The notes beneath the pieces were generated by a model that did no database searches, was not told where the DNA came from, and saw only the letters and a list, made by a program, of their open reading frames with translations. This document shows, one piece after another, positions 45,001 to 53,600 of a stretch of 64,000 nucleotides of DNA. A program made the translations under genes and the position numbers. This DNA is from Pacificoceanicola sp049803835 (GTDB lineage: Bacteria > Pseudomonadota > Alphaproteobacteria > Rhodobacterales > Rhodobacteraceae): positions 62,001 to 126,000 of the forward strand of contig NZ_JBNAGK010000013.1 in NCBI RefSeq assembly GCF_049803835.1. Direction: 5' to 3'. The first letter of the stretch is position 1. Every line of letters starts with the position of its first letter.

Positions 45001-45215
45001 GCCATAGCCGGATCGCCAGCAAGAAGGGTGATCCCGGCAAGCGCGGCAAGCGATTTTCCCGCGCCATAAGGTGCGACCACATTAGTGGCCGAGCTCCGCT
45101 CAAGTCCGCAGACAGCGCGGACCACCTGTAGGGTCTTGCGCGTGGGACGGTATGCGGCGATCACCTCTGCCCGCGCGCGGTCATCCGCGATGTTGATTGA
45201 GCGCAAGAGGTTCAT
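42036..45215 (-). CDS. sspC: SspC, P-loop ATPase of PT modification
   Basis: This 1059-residue protein has an N-terminal P-loop (APYGAGKS, 48-55) and a Walker B-like segment (IAIVWDEFGQHLE, near 142). The remainder is largely helical with many charged residues. SspC is the ATPase needed for single-strand phosphorothioation, presumably remodelling DNA or the SspB/SspD complex. It overlaps sspB by four bases upstream and sspD by four downstream. The name comes from gene order and the ATPase fold. Confidence 0.82.
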   Translation of the reverse strand: MNLLRSINIADDRARAEVIAAYRPTRKTLQVVRAVCGLERSSATNVVAPYGAGKSLAALAGITLLAGDPAMARQLRARIAAVDPALGAVEPHGSTLLLLLHGACPDLAAELAERAEVEAGPLSNVLAAILRRARRNGMAQIAIVWDEFGQHLETLVREGRPEDLLAVQDLAEWAVRRTEPRVTLTTLMHQGVYHYTRRASDTAQSAWRKIEGRFETLSLIDDGVDAMEMLAEALDERRDAPDAAAIARARAAGFFAEITDDARLSDILSRTAPLTPAALQILPSLAAQVAQAERTMFRYLADVVAAAEPGTALGVDALYDFFAPAMRSDTGPGGTHRRFVETETALSRAETDLERRVIKTAALLQLGRSAERLKLPHTRLVYAVAEGSPTTSEAVNAAIEALVARKLLLHRRRVDDISVWHGADIDLGQMVAEEAARLAMESDTVESLERMFPPDAYTAPPYNHARGITRFARARFVREGDLISAPGLEVLRAHADGEDALVALVIDATADRPDLMELARALPPHLILALPRRSAEVGPILADLLAMEALLDRHELLATDPLVERELQELKSEAEAALRQSLERLMNPDRGEVVWLSGPATHRFAESGTSGEILSRLFEERFSYTPRIANEQVVRRRVSAVTRSARKRCMLAIIERTGIRALGYEGATSADASIYRTVFEHTGLYGCINGAWRWRMPSELDDLSMRHVWSEIEGFFAQPSERLKSVEDLIDRLTAPPIGLREGVLPLLLTAGMIAFGRALALRELVDGRARYVDDIQPSLIEKMCEEPKRFELEVPSLTSGQLSNLKKMIRCLVGDLDPQEPDLLRGLYDALLEWRSGLPPTALSTKGLGENADLLQPLLRKKSFDPVNFLFRELPQVLGEPALNAETIEVFVTAVRQIEGVSSAFADQAIDVAAVIFSRRLRGSPRSLLDAASEWAACVPLGDEEVRALDHEARGVLARARSSSNSPRGARGFVTQLSGILCGEGFEAWDDRTADLFRARLEQALVRIEEAVLERADGSDAFEPFLRNKLATIFDVYDAKIGRARLIKYLDEIYRGTS

Positions 45216-46114
45216 GCCGCCTCCCGGGCTGCGCCAACGCGGTCATAGAAGCGCCGCGCCCAGATCGAGGCAGCCGCACTCGGCAGCGAAACATAGCGTT
45301 CGCCGGCCAGTGTCCGCACCCGCAGGACCTCGGGCCCAAGTTCACGTTCACTTGCTGCGGCAAGATCCAAGAGCGCTTCGCGTGACCGACCTAACATGGC
45401 CCCGGCGCGTGTCATAGGCGCGCTGCCGATCGCGATGTCCTGCAAAATCCCCTCACGCAAAGTGGCGGAGGGCTGGCTCATCCCGAGCGCCGAAAGGACG
45501 AGCCCAAGTGCCTCCGGCGGGATGGGCGTCGTTTCCGATCGCTCGAAACGGTCCGTCCCGTGGAGATGTCGCCACAGATCAAGCCGGTGAAATGGTGAAC
45601 CTAGATTGTCTTCTGGATCACTACGCGAACGTGGCACCGGTACGGCGTAGGCCTGCATCACAGCAGCAACCTCGCGTTGCACCGTCTTTACAGCTGGTGC
45701 CTTTCCTCGTTTCGACGAAAGATCGCGCATTAGTGCCTCAGCCAATACTGTCCGGTTGCAGCGCTCTGGTCGACGCGGCGAAAAAAACCAGGGCAACGAC
45801 GTCTCGGCTCCACAAGTCATTGCGCTGGCATGCACCAGCCACCAAGTGCCCAGCCGAACCATATAAGGATCATACTCTGCCAATACGGCGCCGAGGGGCG
45901 TGGGCTCTAGCGGACTGTTCCTGTTCGACCGTGTCGCGAGGCCCGTCGCATGCAACCACCAGCCAATTGATTTAGCCATGTTGCGCCCGACTCCAAGTTG
46001 GTCCGCTGTCTCAGGTGCCGAAAACACGCCTACACCGCCTGCTCGCAGGTGAAGGAGGCCCTTCGTCAACCAGCCTGGCCTCGGATAGAAGGTTTCATGT
46101 CCGCCAAGCTTCAT
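45212..46114 (-). CDS. sspB: SspB, DUF4007 DNA nickase
   Basis: This 300-residue protein begins with the DUF4007 signature: KLGGHETFYPRPGWLTKGL, then QLGVGRNMAKSIGWWLHATGL. DUF4007 proteins of ssp systems nick DNA so that sulfur can be introduced in one strand. The C-terminal half has GPEVLRVRTLAGERYVSLPSAAASIWARRFYDRVG. It overlaps both neighbours by four bases. This gene distinguishes ssp from dnd loci, which have dndD and dndE instead. Confidence 0.87.
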   Translation of the reverse strand: MKLGGHETFYPRPGWLTKGLLHLRAGGVGVFSAPETADQLGVGRNMAKSIGWWLHATGLATRSNRNSPLEPTPLGAVLAEYDPYMVRLGTWWLVHASAMTCGAETSLPWFFSPRRPERCNRTVLAEALMRDLSSKRGKAPAVKTVQREVAAVMQAYAVPVPRSRSDPEDNLGSPFHRLDLWRHLHGTDRFERSETTPIPPEALGLVLSALGMSQPSATLREGILQDIAIGSAPMTRAGAMLGRSREALLDLAAASERELGPEVLRVRTLAGERYVSLPSAAASIWARRFYDRVGAAREAA

Positions 46115-47256
46115 ACAAGCCCACCCATCATCTCCCGAAGAAACAGCGCCTCTTCCACCATTGTTTGTGCTGCGAAGTCGACGTCATCTTCTTTTGTGTC
46201 GACGGCAAAAGCTATTCGGAGGCTTGCATAGGCATCGTCTCTTGAGAGGCCCATCGCAAGTAGCGTGCGTGACGGCTCTGGCTGCCCCGAGGAACATGCC
46301 GAAACCTGCGAGCAAATGATGCCACGCGCCTCAAGGCGAGCCACAAGTGCCATGCCATCTATACCCTGGATCGTAAGGCTAGCAGTGTTCGGCACCCGCA
46401 GCGTATCCGAGCCATTCACGCGGACGTCGGGGATTGCAGTAATAACTTGCTTCTCAAAGCTGTCGCGCAGTCTGCCCATGCGAGCAATAGCGCTATCTAG
46501 GTTCCGCTTTCGGAGTTCGCACGCGACACCGAGACCGACGATACCTGATACGTTTAATGTACCGCCTCGCAAACCACGCTCTTGCCCGCCACCTATTAAA
46601 ACTTCTACTTGCGGTACAGTTTCCGGCTGTATCAAAATCCCAATACCTTTCGGCCCGTGCAGCTTGTGACCTGAAAAAGTAAGATATGATACGCTATCCG
46701 CTTCAAAAACAACCCGCCCCACCGCTTGTGAGGCGTCAATCAGACAAACGGCGCAATATTTTTGTGCCATGAGCTTGATTGCAGTCAGATCCTGAAGAAC
46801 ACCCGTTTCGCCATTGGCCCAAGCTAAAGCTATCAGTTTAGGCCCGCTAACGGCCTCTAGAACTGATTCAAGTGCATCCAGTCGCCAGCGCCCGGATTTG
46901 TTCAGAGGAACTGTTCTGACTTTCTGTGGCATGTGTCGAAAATAAAATCCTGCCACAGCTGGGTGCTCTGCCGTCGAGGTTATCAGCGTCGCTCCGAGTG
47001 TCGCGTGATAACGCAACACTGCCTCGTTAGCTTCAGTAGCACCAGAAGTGAAAATCACTTGCTCTGCCCGCACTCCGAGCAGTCGTGCCACCTGTTCACG
47101 GGATAACGCCACTGTCCGTGCGGCGGCCTGTCCAAATCCGTGCGGGCTCGACGGATTAGCCCAGTCACTCTCGAGAGACCGAGTTACAGCGGCTACGACC
47201 TCTGGGAATGGTCGAGTAGTAGCGTTATTGTCGAGGTAGACTATTTGGGAATGCAT
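46111..47256 (-). CDS. sspA: SspA, cysteine desulfurase
   Basis: This 381-residue PLP enzyme mobilises sulfur from cysteine. The fold markers are YLDNNATTRP at the start, HEPA-type AEHPA with H98, the PLP lysine K198 in SGHKLHGPKG, and catalytic C321 in SACSSGQPEPSRTLLAMG. It matches IscS/DndA length. The DNA is visibly more AT-rich than sspB and sspC, hinting at a separate origin or recent exchange of this gene. It overlaps sspB by four bases and lies four bases after the WYL gene. Confidence 0.93.
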   Translation of the reverse strand: MHSQIVYLDNNATTRPFPEVVAAVTRSLESDWANPSSPHGFGQAAARTVALSREQVARLLGVRAEQVIFTSGATEANEAVLRYHATLGATLITSTAEHPAVAGFYFRHMPQKVRTVPLNKSGRWRLDALESVLEAVSGPKLIALAWANGETGVLQDLTAIKLMAQKYCAVCLIDASQAVGRVVFEADSVSYLTFSGHKLHGPKGIGILIQPETVPQVEVLIGGGQERGLRGGTLNVSGIVGLGVACELRKRNLDSAIARMGRLRDSFEKQVITAIPDVRVNGSDTLRVPNTASLTIQGIDGMALVARLEARGIICSQVSACSSGQPEPSRTLLAMGLSRDDAYASLRIAFAVDTKEDDVDFAAQTMVEEALFLREMMGGLV

Positions 47257-47260
47257 CTGT

Positions 47261-48124
47261 TCAACTAACGTCTCTCATCACTTCGGCCAAATTCAAAAGC
47301 ACAATCTGCTGATCGTGCGGCTTCCGCACTGAAGGATCGGTATCTAGGCCAAGCCGCTTCAGCGCGTAATACAATAGAGCGCGTCTTACCTTAATCTTCG
47401 CCTTGCCGCCGCGCATGCCGTAGTCCAGAGCGATGACCTTCGCCTGCGTATCCGAGAGGTCGGGGTGAGGGGCGATCTCCAGCGTTACCTCGGAGTGCCA
47501 ATCATTGTCGTCGATGGCCGACGTGTCGGTGTCCCGCGAACCGCGGATCTTGAGCATTCGGGACAGCAGGAAATCCTTGAAACAATTGTCGGCAAAACAG
47601 AATGCTCGCGTGTGCCAGCGGAAGCCGTCGAAGGCGATTGCGTGAGGCGCGATCCAGCGCCAGCTTGGCTCCGGGTGGGACAGGGATTGGTATCTTACCT
47701 CGATTGCTTCGGACCGGCGGATGGCTCCTACGACAGAACGAAGTGTCAACGGATTGACGCCGCGCACAGGCATTGGGGCAGATGCGTACGACGGGAGGTT
47801 GGCAATCCAGGATTCCTCGCGGTCGAGGACTCCGTCGGCGAGCGAGCGTAGCTGCGCTAAGTAGCGGCTGGCATTGGGCTCCAAGAATCGAGCTTTGAAG
47901 TTCGAGCCACGTACATATGTCCGCGCGCTCTTGTCGTAGACCATATTGTTGGGTGCGAAGCCGATGTAGCGGTTCAGGTCGGTGGACGCTTGGTTCACCG
48001 AGACCCCGAACTGATCCATGAGATCGCTGCGATTCACATGCCCCTCCCAGAACAAGCGGAACTCTATGAACTCGAGGCGTTGCTCGACCCCCCAGCGCAG
48101 TTCCGACTCGGCATTAGTCATCAT
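47261..48124 (-). CDS. WYL-domain regulator at the head of the ssp operon
   Basis: This 287-residue protein has an N-terminal winged helix (RLEFIEFRLFWEGHVNRSDLMDQFGVSVNQASTDLNRYIG), a central WYL domain (LTLRSVVGAIRRSEAIEVRYQSLSHPEPSWRWIAPHAIAFDGFRWHTRAFCF) and a C-terminal extension. Such proteins regulate several phage-defence loci (BrxR, CapW) by ligand-sensitive repression. It is the first gene of the operon, so it can repress itself and all downstream genes. ATG 48124 (or 48121) has GGGAG upstream; the frame extends to a TTG at 48139. Confidence 0.88.
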   Translation of the reverse strand: MMTNAESELRWGVEQRLEFIEFRLFWEGHVNRSDLMDQFGVSVNQASTDLNRYIGFAPNNMVYDKSARTYVRGSNFKARFLEPNASRYLAQLRSLADGVLDREESWIANLPSYASAPMPVRGVNPLTLRSVVGAIRRSEAIEVRYQSLSHPEPSWRWIAPHAIAFDGFRWHTRAFCFADNCFKDFLLSRMLKIRGSRDTDTSAIDDNDWHSEVTLEIAPHPDLSDTQAKVIALDYGMRGGKAKIKVRRALLYYALKRLGLDTDPSVRKPHDQQIVLLNLAEVMRDVS

Positions 48125-48306
48125 GGTCTCCCGGCCCAATCAGTGCGAACGGAAACTATGCACACCCACTTTATGGGCCTACGGAAACCCTATCCACATG
48201 AATGGGCACAATCAATCGCTTTTGTCCTGGAAACACAGATCCTCATCCTGAGGTCACATGACCAGTGACCCCTCGTAGGCGGCTTTCACTTCGATTTCCC
48301 CGCGAG
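48125..48306 (-). promoter_or_regulatory. control region of the ssp operon
   Basis: On the minus strand GTTTCCGT occurs twice, exactly 32 bases apart (complement positions 48149-48156 and 48181-48188), about three helical turns, just upstream of the WYL start. Further up lies a short dyad GGTCA-CA-TGACC (48253-48264). These are candidate operators for the WYL protein. I cannot place the -10/-35 with confidence. Confidence 0.45.
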
Positions 48307-48333
48307 GAGAAAGGGGGCTCACGCCCCCTTCTC
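48307..48333 (-). terminator. hairpin across the stop of the DUF2493 gene
   Basis: GAGAAGGGGGC, a GTGA loop and GCCCCCTTTCTC form an 11-12 bp GC-rich stem that includes the stop codon of the minus-strand gene. No long U-tract follows, so termination may be partial. It insulates the ssp promoter from the upstream operon. Confidence 0.6.
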
Positions 48334-49251
48334 GAACTTCATGACCGGGATGCCCAGCTTCTTGGCCTTGTCGGCGAGGTTTTCCTGGATGCCGTTGCCC
48401 GGGAAGACAAGGACGCCCACCGGCAGCACGTCGAGCATTGCGTCGTTGCGCTTGAAAGGGGCGGCCTTGGCGTGCTTGGTCCAGTCCGGTTTGAAGGCGA
48501 CCTGCGTCACGCCACGGGCATCGGCCCATTTGGCGGCGATGAGTTCTGCGCCCTTGGGGCTTCCCCCGTGCAGAAGGACCATGTCGGGATACTTGGTCCG
48601 GACCTGATCGAGCTTACCCCAGATCAGGCGGTGATCGTTGAAGTCGGTCCCACCGGTGAGGGCGACCTTGGGGCCTGCGGGCAGCATCACTTCGGTTTCC
48701 GCGCGCCGCTTGGCAGCCAGGAAATCGCGGCTGTCGATCAGCGCTGCGGTCATGTGCTGGCGGTTCACCATCGAGCCGGTGCGGGGGCGCCAGGTGGATC
48801 CCGTGTGATGGACGAACTCGGTGGCGGCGTGATCTCGCATCATGTCCATGCAGTTGCGTCGTTCGATCAGCGTCAGGCCTTCGGCCGTCAGGCGCTCAAG
48901 CTCGGTGGATTTCACCTCGGAGCCGTCCTGCTCCCGCTGAAGGCGGCGCTGTGCCTGCTCGTTCTCGTCGAGCGACCGCTCAATCCTCGCCGTGGCGCGG
49001 TGAAAGAGGTTGACCTGGCCCCAGAGCACCTCTTCGAGGTCGGGTTCCATGCGGGTGTCTTCCAGGGTCGCGACGAGGGCATCGAAGATGTCGGCGACGG
49101 CGACCGCAAGGCGCTGCCCATCGGGCATCGGGCGCGGATCGGGCTCATCAAAAGGACGGAAGCCATAAAGCTGCAACTCGTCGAGCGCATGGGCGGTCTG
49201 GGATGCGGTGTGGGCGGGTTCATACGCGTCGTCGTGGGTGTGGATGGTCAT
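48319..49251 (-). CDS. DUF2493 (SLOG-like) protein
   Basis: This 310-residue protein has an N-terminal helical half (LYGFRPFDEPDPRPMPDGQRLAVAVADIFDALVATLED) and a C-terminal DUF2493 domain with a Rossmann-like start (VALTGGTDFNDHRLIWGKLDQ) and MVLLHGGSPKGAELIAAKWADARGV. SLOG/YpsA-related domains bind nucleotides or nucleotide-derived ligands, and such genes recur in alphaproteobacterial plasmids. ATG 49251 was chosen, as the upstream extension to 49344 is basic and unlike the family. Its function is unknown; ligand sensing or nucleotide processing is possible. Confidence 0.8.
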   Translation of the reverse strand: MTIHTHDDAYEPAHTASQTAHALDELQLYGFRPFDEPDPRPMPDGQRLAVAVADIFDALVATLEDTRMEPDLEEVLWGQVNLFHRATARIERSLDENEQAQRRLQREQDGSEVKSTELERLTAEGLTLIERRNCMDMMRDHAATEFVHHTGSTWRPRTGSMVNRQHMTAALIDSRDFLAAKRRAETEVMLPAGPKVALTGGTDFNDHRLIWGKLDQVRTKYPDMVLLHGGSPKGAELIAAKWADARGVTQVAFKPDWTKHAKAAPFKRNDAMLDVLPVGVLVFPGNGIQENLADKAKKLGIPVMKFEKGA

Positions 49252-49616
49252 CGGTTTCTTGCCTCCGGGCCTCAACTCGTCCGCGCGACATCCCGCGCGG
49301 CCTTCATGGGCAGACCCGAGCCGTCGGGGCGGTTGCCCCTTCACCCCGGCTTCACCGGGGCCGGAACAGCGTGGAGGAGGTCGGCAGGGAAGCTATTTGT
49401 CTCGCGATGCAAAGGCGGCTTTGCCGCCGGCGGAAATAGGTTCCCTGCCGACCTTGCAGGGGCAACCGCTTTGACGGCCTGCCCATCTCTTGAAGGCCGC
49501 GCAGGGCTGACGGGTGGATGCGCAAGGCCCGGGATGGGGTGAGGACGACGATCCAGAGCCACGACTGGGATGCAGCCCCCTGCCCCGCACTCCCAGACCC
49601 CCCTGCGCGATGCAGC
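49252..49616. other. gene-free stretch with long inverted repeats
   Basis: There is no supported gene here. It contains CCCCGG/CCGGGG (49344-49360) and the large interrupted stem at 49379-49453. Several short reading frames overlap but none has a ribosome site or a recognisable domain. Confidence 0.6.
49379..49453. repeat. long stem-loop
   Basis: A 20-base arm GGTCGGCAGGGAAGCTATTT (49379-49398) pairs with 49434-49453 with a single mismatch. The loop holds a second small hairpin, GGCGGC-TTT-GCCGCC. The whole could be a structured RNA, a terminator of the toprim operon or a replication or recombination site. Confidence 0.65.
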
Positions 49617-50648
49617 TCAACTGGGCAGGCGATGCCGATCCTCTGGCCCGATCTGACGTGCCAGATGCTGGCGCAGCGCATCCTTGCCGTTCGCCCGAAG
49701 ATCATCGTTGAAATCCCCGAGCCTCGGTTCCAGCAGCCGCACAGGGACCCCGACCTCGGTGGCTCTGTTGCTCAACCTGTCCGCCGCGCGTTGCCCGGCC
49801 GGATCGCGGTCGATGGCGATGTAGAGGCGCTGCAGCCCCTCCGGCAGCAGGACCGCCCCGAGGTGACCGGACGAGAGCGCCGCCCAGACGGGCAGGCTGG
49901 GGATCGCCTCGGACAGGGACAACATGGTTTCGATGCCTTCGCCGACGACGAGGATGTCATCACACGAGGTCAGCCTGACGGCATTGCCGAGGAGGTGACC
50001 CATAGCCCGACGCTCTGGATTCACAGCCGCCTTCCCCTGCCCGTCAGCTGCCAGCCAGGTGCGATGCACGCCCCGCACGGCCCCTGCCCCATCGGTAACC
50101 GCCGCGATCATCGCCGGTCTGGGGATACTCCGGGTCTGCCCCTCTTCCCGATGCCAGCACTTCGGGTGGAAGCGTAAGGCGCCGTTCGCCCCGAATTGGG
50201 TGATGCCTCGGGAACGGAGGTAGGTCTCAGCAAGCGTGCCTGTGATCGGGTTCGAGGCAGCAAACAAGCGCGCTGCTGCCGCAGGAGTGCCACCGGGCGC
50301 CTTGGCCTTCCTCGGCTCTTGCCTATCCGGGACGACCGGCTGCGGACGGCCAAGATGCGCTCGGGCCTCGGCGAGAAGGTCGGGGAAGCGCGTGATCCCC
50401 GTCCGGGCGCGGATGATGTCCAGGAGATCGCCATGCTCGCCTGTGGCCCCATCCGTAAACTTGCCCGCTGCCCCTGGTCCCGACGCAGGGCCCGCCAACC
50501 GCACGAAGAGCGACCGGCCGGGGTTGTTCTGCAGATCGCCGACGATCCAGTAGGATCCTTCCCGCCGTCCGGCGGGAAGGTAGGCACGACAGACGCCTTC
50601 GGCATTTTCTGCCAGATCGCGCACGAGGTCTTCGGTCTCGGAATACAT
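49617..50648 (-). CDS. toprim-domain protein, primase-like
   Basis: This 343-residue protein has an N-terminal zinc-less primase-like domain (GDLLDIIRARTG) and a C-terminal toprim domain: the glutamate in ILVVGEGIETMLSLSEA and the DxD pair in LYIAIDRDPAGQRAADRL. Plasmid and phage proteins of this kind are primase or DNA-repair-like enzymes that act on nucleic acid phosphoesters with magnesium. The start is three bases after the stop of the helicase gene, so the two form an operon. The cysteines of a full CHC2 finger are missing. Confidence 0.85.
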   Translation of the reverse strand: MYSETEDLVRDLAENAEGVCRAYLPAGRREGSYWIVGDLQNNPGRSLFVRLAGPASGPGAAGKFTDGATGEHGDLLDIIRARTGITRFPDLLAEARAHLGRPQPVVPDRQEPRKAKAPGGTPAAAARLFAASNPITGTLAETYLRSRGITQFGANGALRFHPKCWHREEGQTRSIPRPAMIAAVTDGAGAVRGVHRTWLAADGQGKAAVNPERRAMGHLLGNAVRLTSCDDILVVGEGIETMLSLSEAIPSLPVWAALSSGHLGAVLLPEGLQRLYIAIDRDPAGQRAADRLSNRATEVGVPVRLLEPRLGDFNDDLRANGKDALRQHLARQIGPEDRHRLPS

Positions 50649-50651
50649 AGG

Positions 50652-53600
50652 TCAACAGCCTCGGCGATCATGTAGACTTGCGACAGGACAACGTGCAAGC
50701 AGACGATCCAGTATCGCGATGCCATCGGCGTCGGTCGGGCAGAACAGCCGCAGCTTCCAGCTGATGATCTCCGAGAAGAAGCCATCGGACTTGAGCCGGT
50801 CCTTGGCGGCCTCCGAGAAGCCCGAGAGTTCAATCCGGTTCACGCCCATGACGCGGGACCGGTGCAATTCCATTCCCTCGGCCAGCCGCACCACGGTCTT
50901 GCCTTCCAGAACGAGGGCATGGACCTGCGCGGCCGAGAGCTCGGGCGCATCGGCGGCCAGCGTGGTTGCGACCCAGGCGGGCGAGACGCGGCGGCCGATG
51001 ATGCGCTGCCCGTCATCGGTCTGCAGGCGGTAGACGCGGGTTTCATCCTGGGGGAGCTGCTTCCAGATAGGAAGAAGCAGACCCGCCACGATGTGCAGCG
51101 TGGAGTCCGAAAACTTCGGCACCTCGGCCAGTTCCGCCGTCCAGGCGGCGGCGAAGGCCGCGCGGTCGGCCTCCAACCAGTGGGTGTCCTCCATGACCTT
51201 GGCCGGGACCGTGCTGGCATCAAGCGGGCGGATCAGGCGCAGGCGCGGCTCGATGGTCCCATCGTCCAGCATGTAACTGGTGGCGGGAACCTGCACGGCA
51301 GCCCGGCCCGAGCGGCTGTTGACCAGAAGCCGCGCCTGCGGGTCATCCAGCCATTCGAGCGCATCCGCGAGCGCAGTTGGCGTGTTGCGGCGCTTTTCCG
51401 CGATGGTCAGGAGTTGGGTTTCCGCGCCGGAGCCGGGATGGGTGTAGATGACCTGTACGTCGGTGACGCGGAAGCTCTCGGCGCGGAGCGTCTCGAGTCC
51501 GAGGTCATAGACCCCGGCGGCGATGGCCGCCTCGATCCGTTGATCGAGCAATTCCTCGAAGGCCGAGAAGAGCACGGCCTGCATGTCGATCGTCAGCGCC
51601 AGCAGGCGATTGAGGAAGGTCGTGATCGGCGGCAGGTCATCCTTGAGCCCGTTATCATCGGTCAGACTGAGCCCGGTCGCATTCTCGAAAGCCCCGAGCG
51701 AACATCCGGCCAGATCGCCGCGATAGATGCGGCGGTAAAGCTGGCGCAGGGCGTCGCGGGCGTAGGGCGACTCGAGGTTATCCTCCGGGCGGAACAGCCC
51801 TTGCCCGCCGGTCTGGCGCTGGCCGCGAGTAATCGCGCCAAGCGTGTCGAGGCGGCGGGCAATAGTCGAGAGGAACCGCTTCTCTGCCTTCACATCGGTG
51901 GCCACCGGCCGGAAGAGCGGCGGCTGCGCCTGGTTGGTGCGGTTGGTACGGCCCAGACCTTGGATGGCCGCGTCGGCCTTCCAGCCGGGCTCCAAGAGGT
52001 AATGGACCCGCAGGCGCTGGTTCTTCGCCCCGAGATCGGCGTGATAGCTGCGCCCCGTGCCACCGGCATCCGAAAAGATCAGAATGCGCTTCTGGTCATC
52101 CATGAATGCTGCGGTTTCCGCGAGGTTGGCCGAGCCCGCCCGGCTTTCGACGACAAGGCGCGCGGAAACGCCCTCGCCCTTCCGCACGATGCGGCGCGAG
52201 CGGCCGGTGACCTCGGCCACCAGATCGGTGCCGAAGCGCTGGACAATCTGGTCGAGCGCGCCCGGCACGGGCGGCAACGACGCCAGCTTCTCGATCAGCG
52301 CGTCGCGCCTGCGAGCGGCCTCGCGGCATTCGACCGGCTGGCCATCGCGCACCACGGGCCGGGAGGAGAGATTGCCTTCGCTGTCGGTGAAGGGCTCGTA
52401 GAGCTGCACCGGGAAGGAATGGGCGAGGTAGTCCAGGACATATTCCCGCGGGGTGATGTCGACGCGGATGTCGTTCCACTCCTCGGTCGGGACCTCCGAC
52501 AAGCGGCGTTCCATCAGCGCCTCTCCCGTCGAGACGATCTGGATGACAGCCGCATGGCCTGCGACCAGATCGGCCTCGATGGCAGCGATCAGGGTGGGGG
52601 TTTTCATGGAGGTGAGCAGATGGCCGAAGAAGCGCTGCTTGGCGGACTCAAACGCTGACCGCGCAGCGGACTTCGCCTGGCGATTCAGCGTGCCATTCTC
52701 ACCCGTGATGTTGGCCGCCTCCATCGCGGCGGCGAGGTTGTTGTGGATGATGGCGAAGGCCCCGGCATAGGCATCATAGATGCCGCGCTGCTCGGGTGTC
52801 AGCGCGTGTTCCAGCATCTCATATTCGACGCCGTCATAGGAAAGCGACCGGGCAGTGTAGAGGCCGAGCGACCGCAGGTCGCGGGCAAGGACCTCCATCG
52901 CGGCGACGCCGCCGGCTTCGATGGCTTCGACAAACTCTCCGCGCGTCGCGAATGGAAAGTCTTCCCCGCCCCATAGGCCAAGCCGCTGCGCATAGGCGAG
53001 ATTGTGGACCGTCGTGGCCCCAGTGGCCGAGACATAGACCACGCGGGCATTGGGCAGCTTGTGCTGCAGGCGCAGGCCTGCCCTGCTGCGAGGCTTCGGT
53101 GTCACCGCGCTCGCCCTTCGACCCAGCGGCATTGGCCATGGCATGGCTTTCATCGAAGAGGATCACCCCGTCGAAATCTGCCCCGAGCCAGTCCACGATC
53201 TGGTCGACGCGGGACTTTTTTGCGCCTCGCTCCTCGGAGCGCAGCGTCGCATAGGTGGTGAAGAGGATACCCTCGGCGAGCGGAATGTCGCGGCCTTGGG
53301 CGAAGCGCGACAGGGGCGTTACGAGCAGGCGCTCCTGACCCAGGGCAGACCAATCGCGCTGCGCGTCCTCGAGGAGCTTGTCACTCTTCGATATCCAGAG
53401 CGCCTTGCGGCGGCCCTGGCACCAGTTGTCGAGCAGGATCCCGGCCGACTGGCGGCCCTTGCCCGCCCCGGTGCCATCGCCGAGAAAGAAGCCACGACGG
53501 AAGTGGACGGCGTCAGCGGCAGCGTCGGGCGCGGCCGAGACCATATCGCCAGTTTCATCGACAGTCCAAGACCCCGCGAGATAGGCGCCATGGGCTTCGC

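Noticed and set aside
50862..52658. 598-codon plus-strand frame opposite the helicase
   Set aside because: Antisense shadow of the strawberry-notch C-terminal half.
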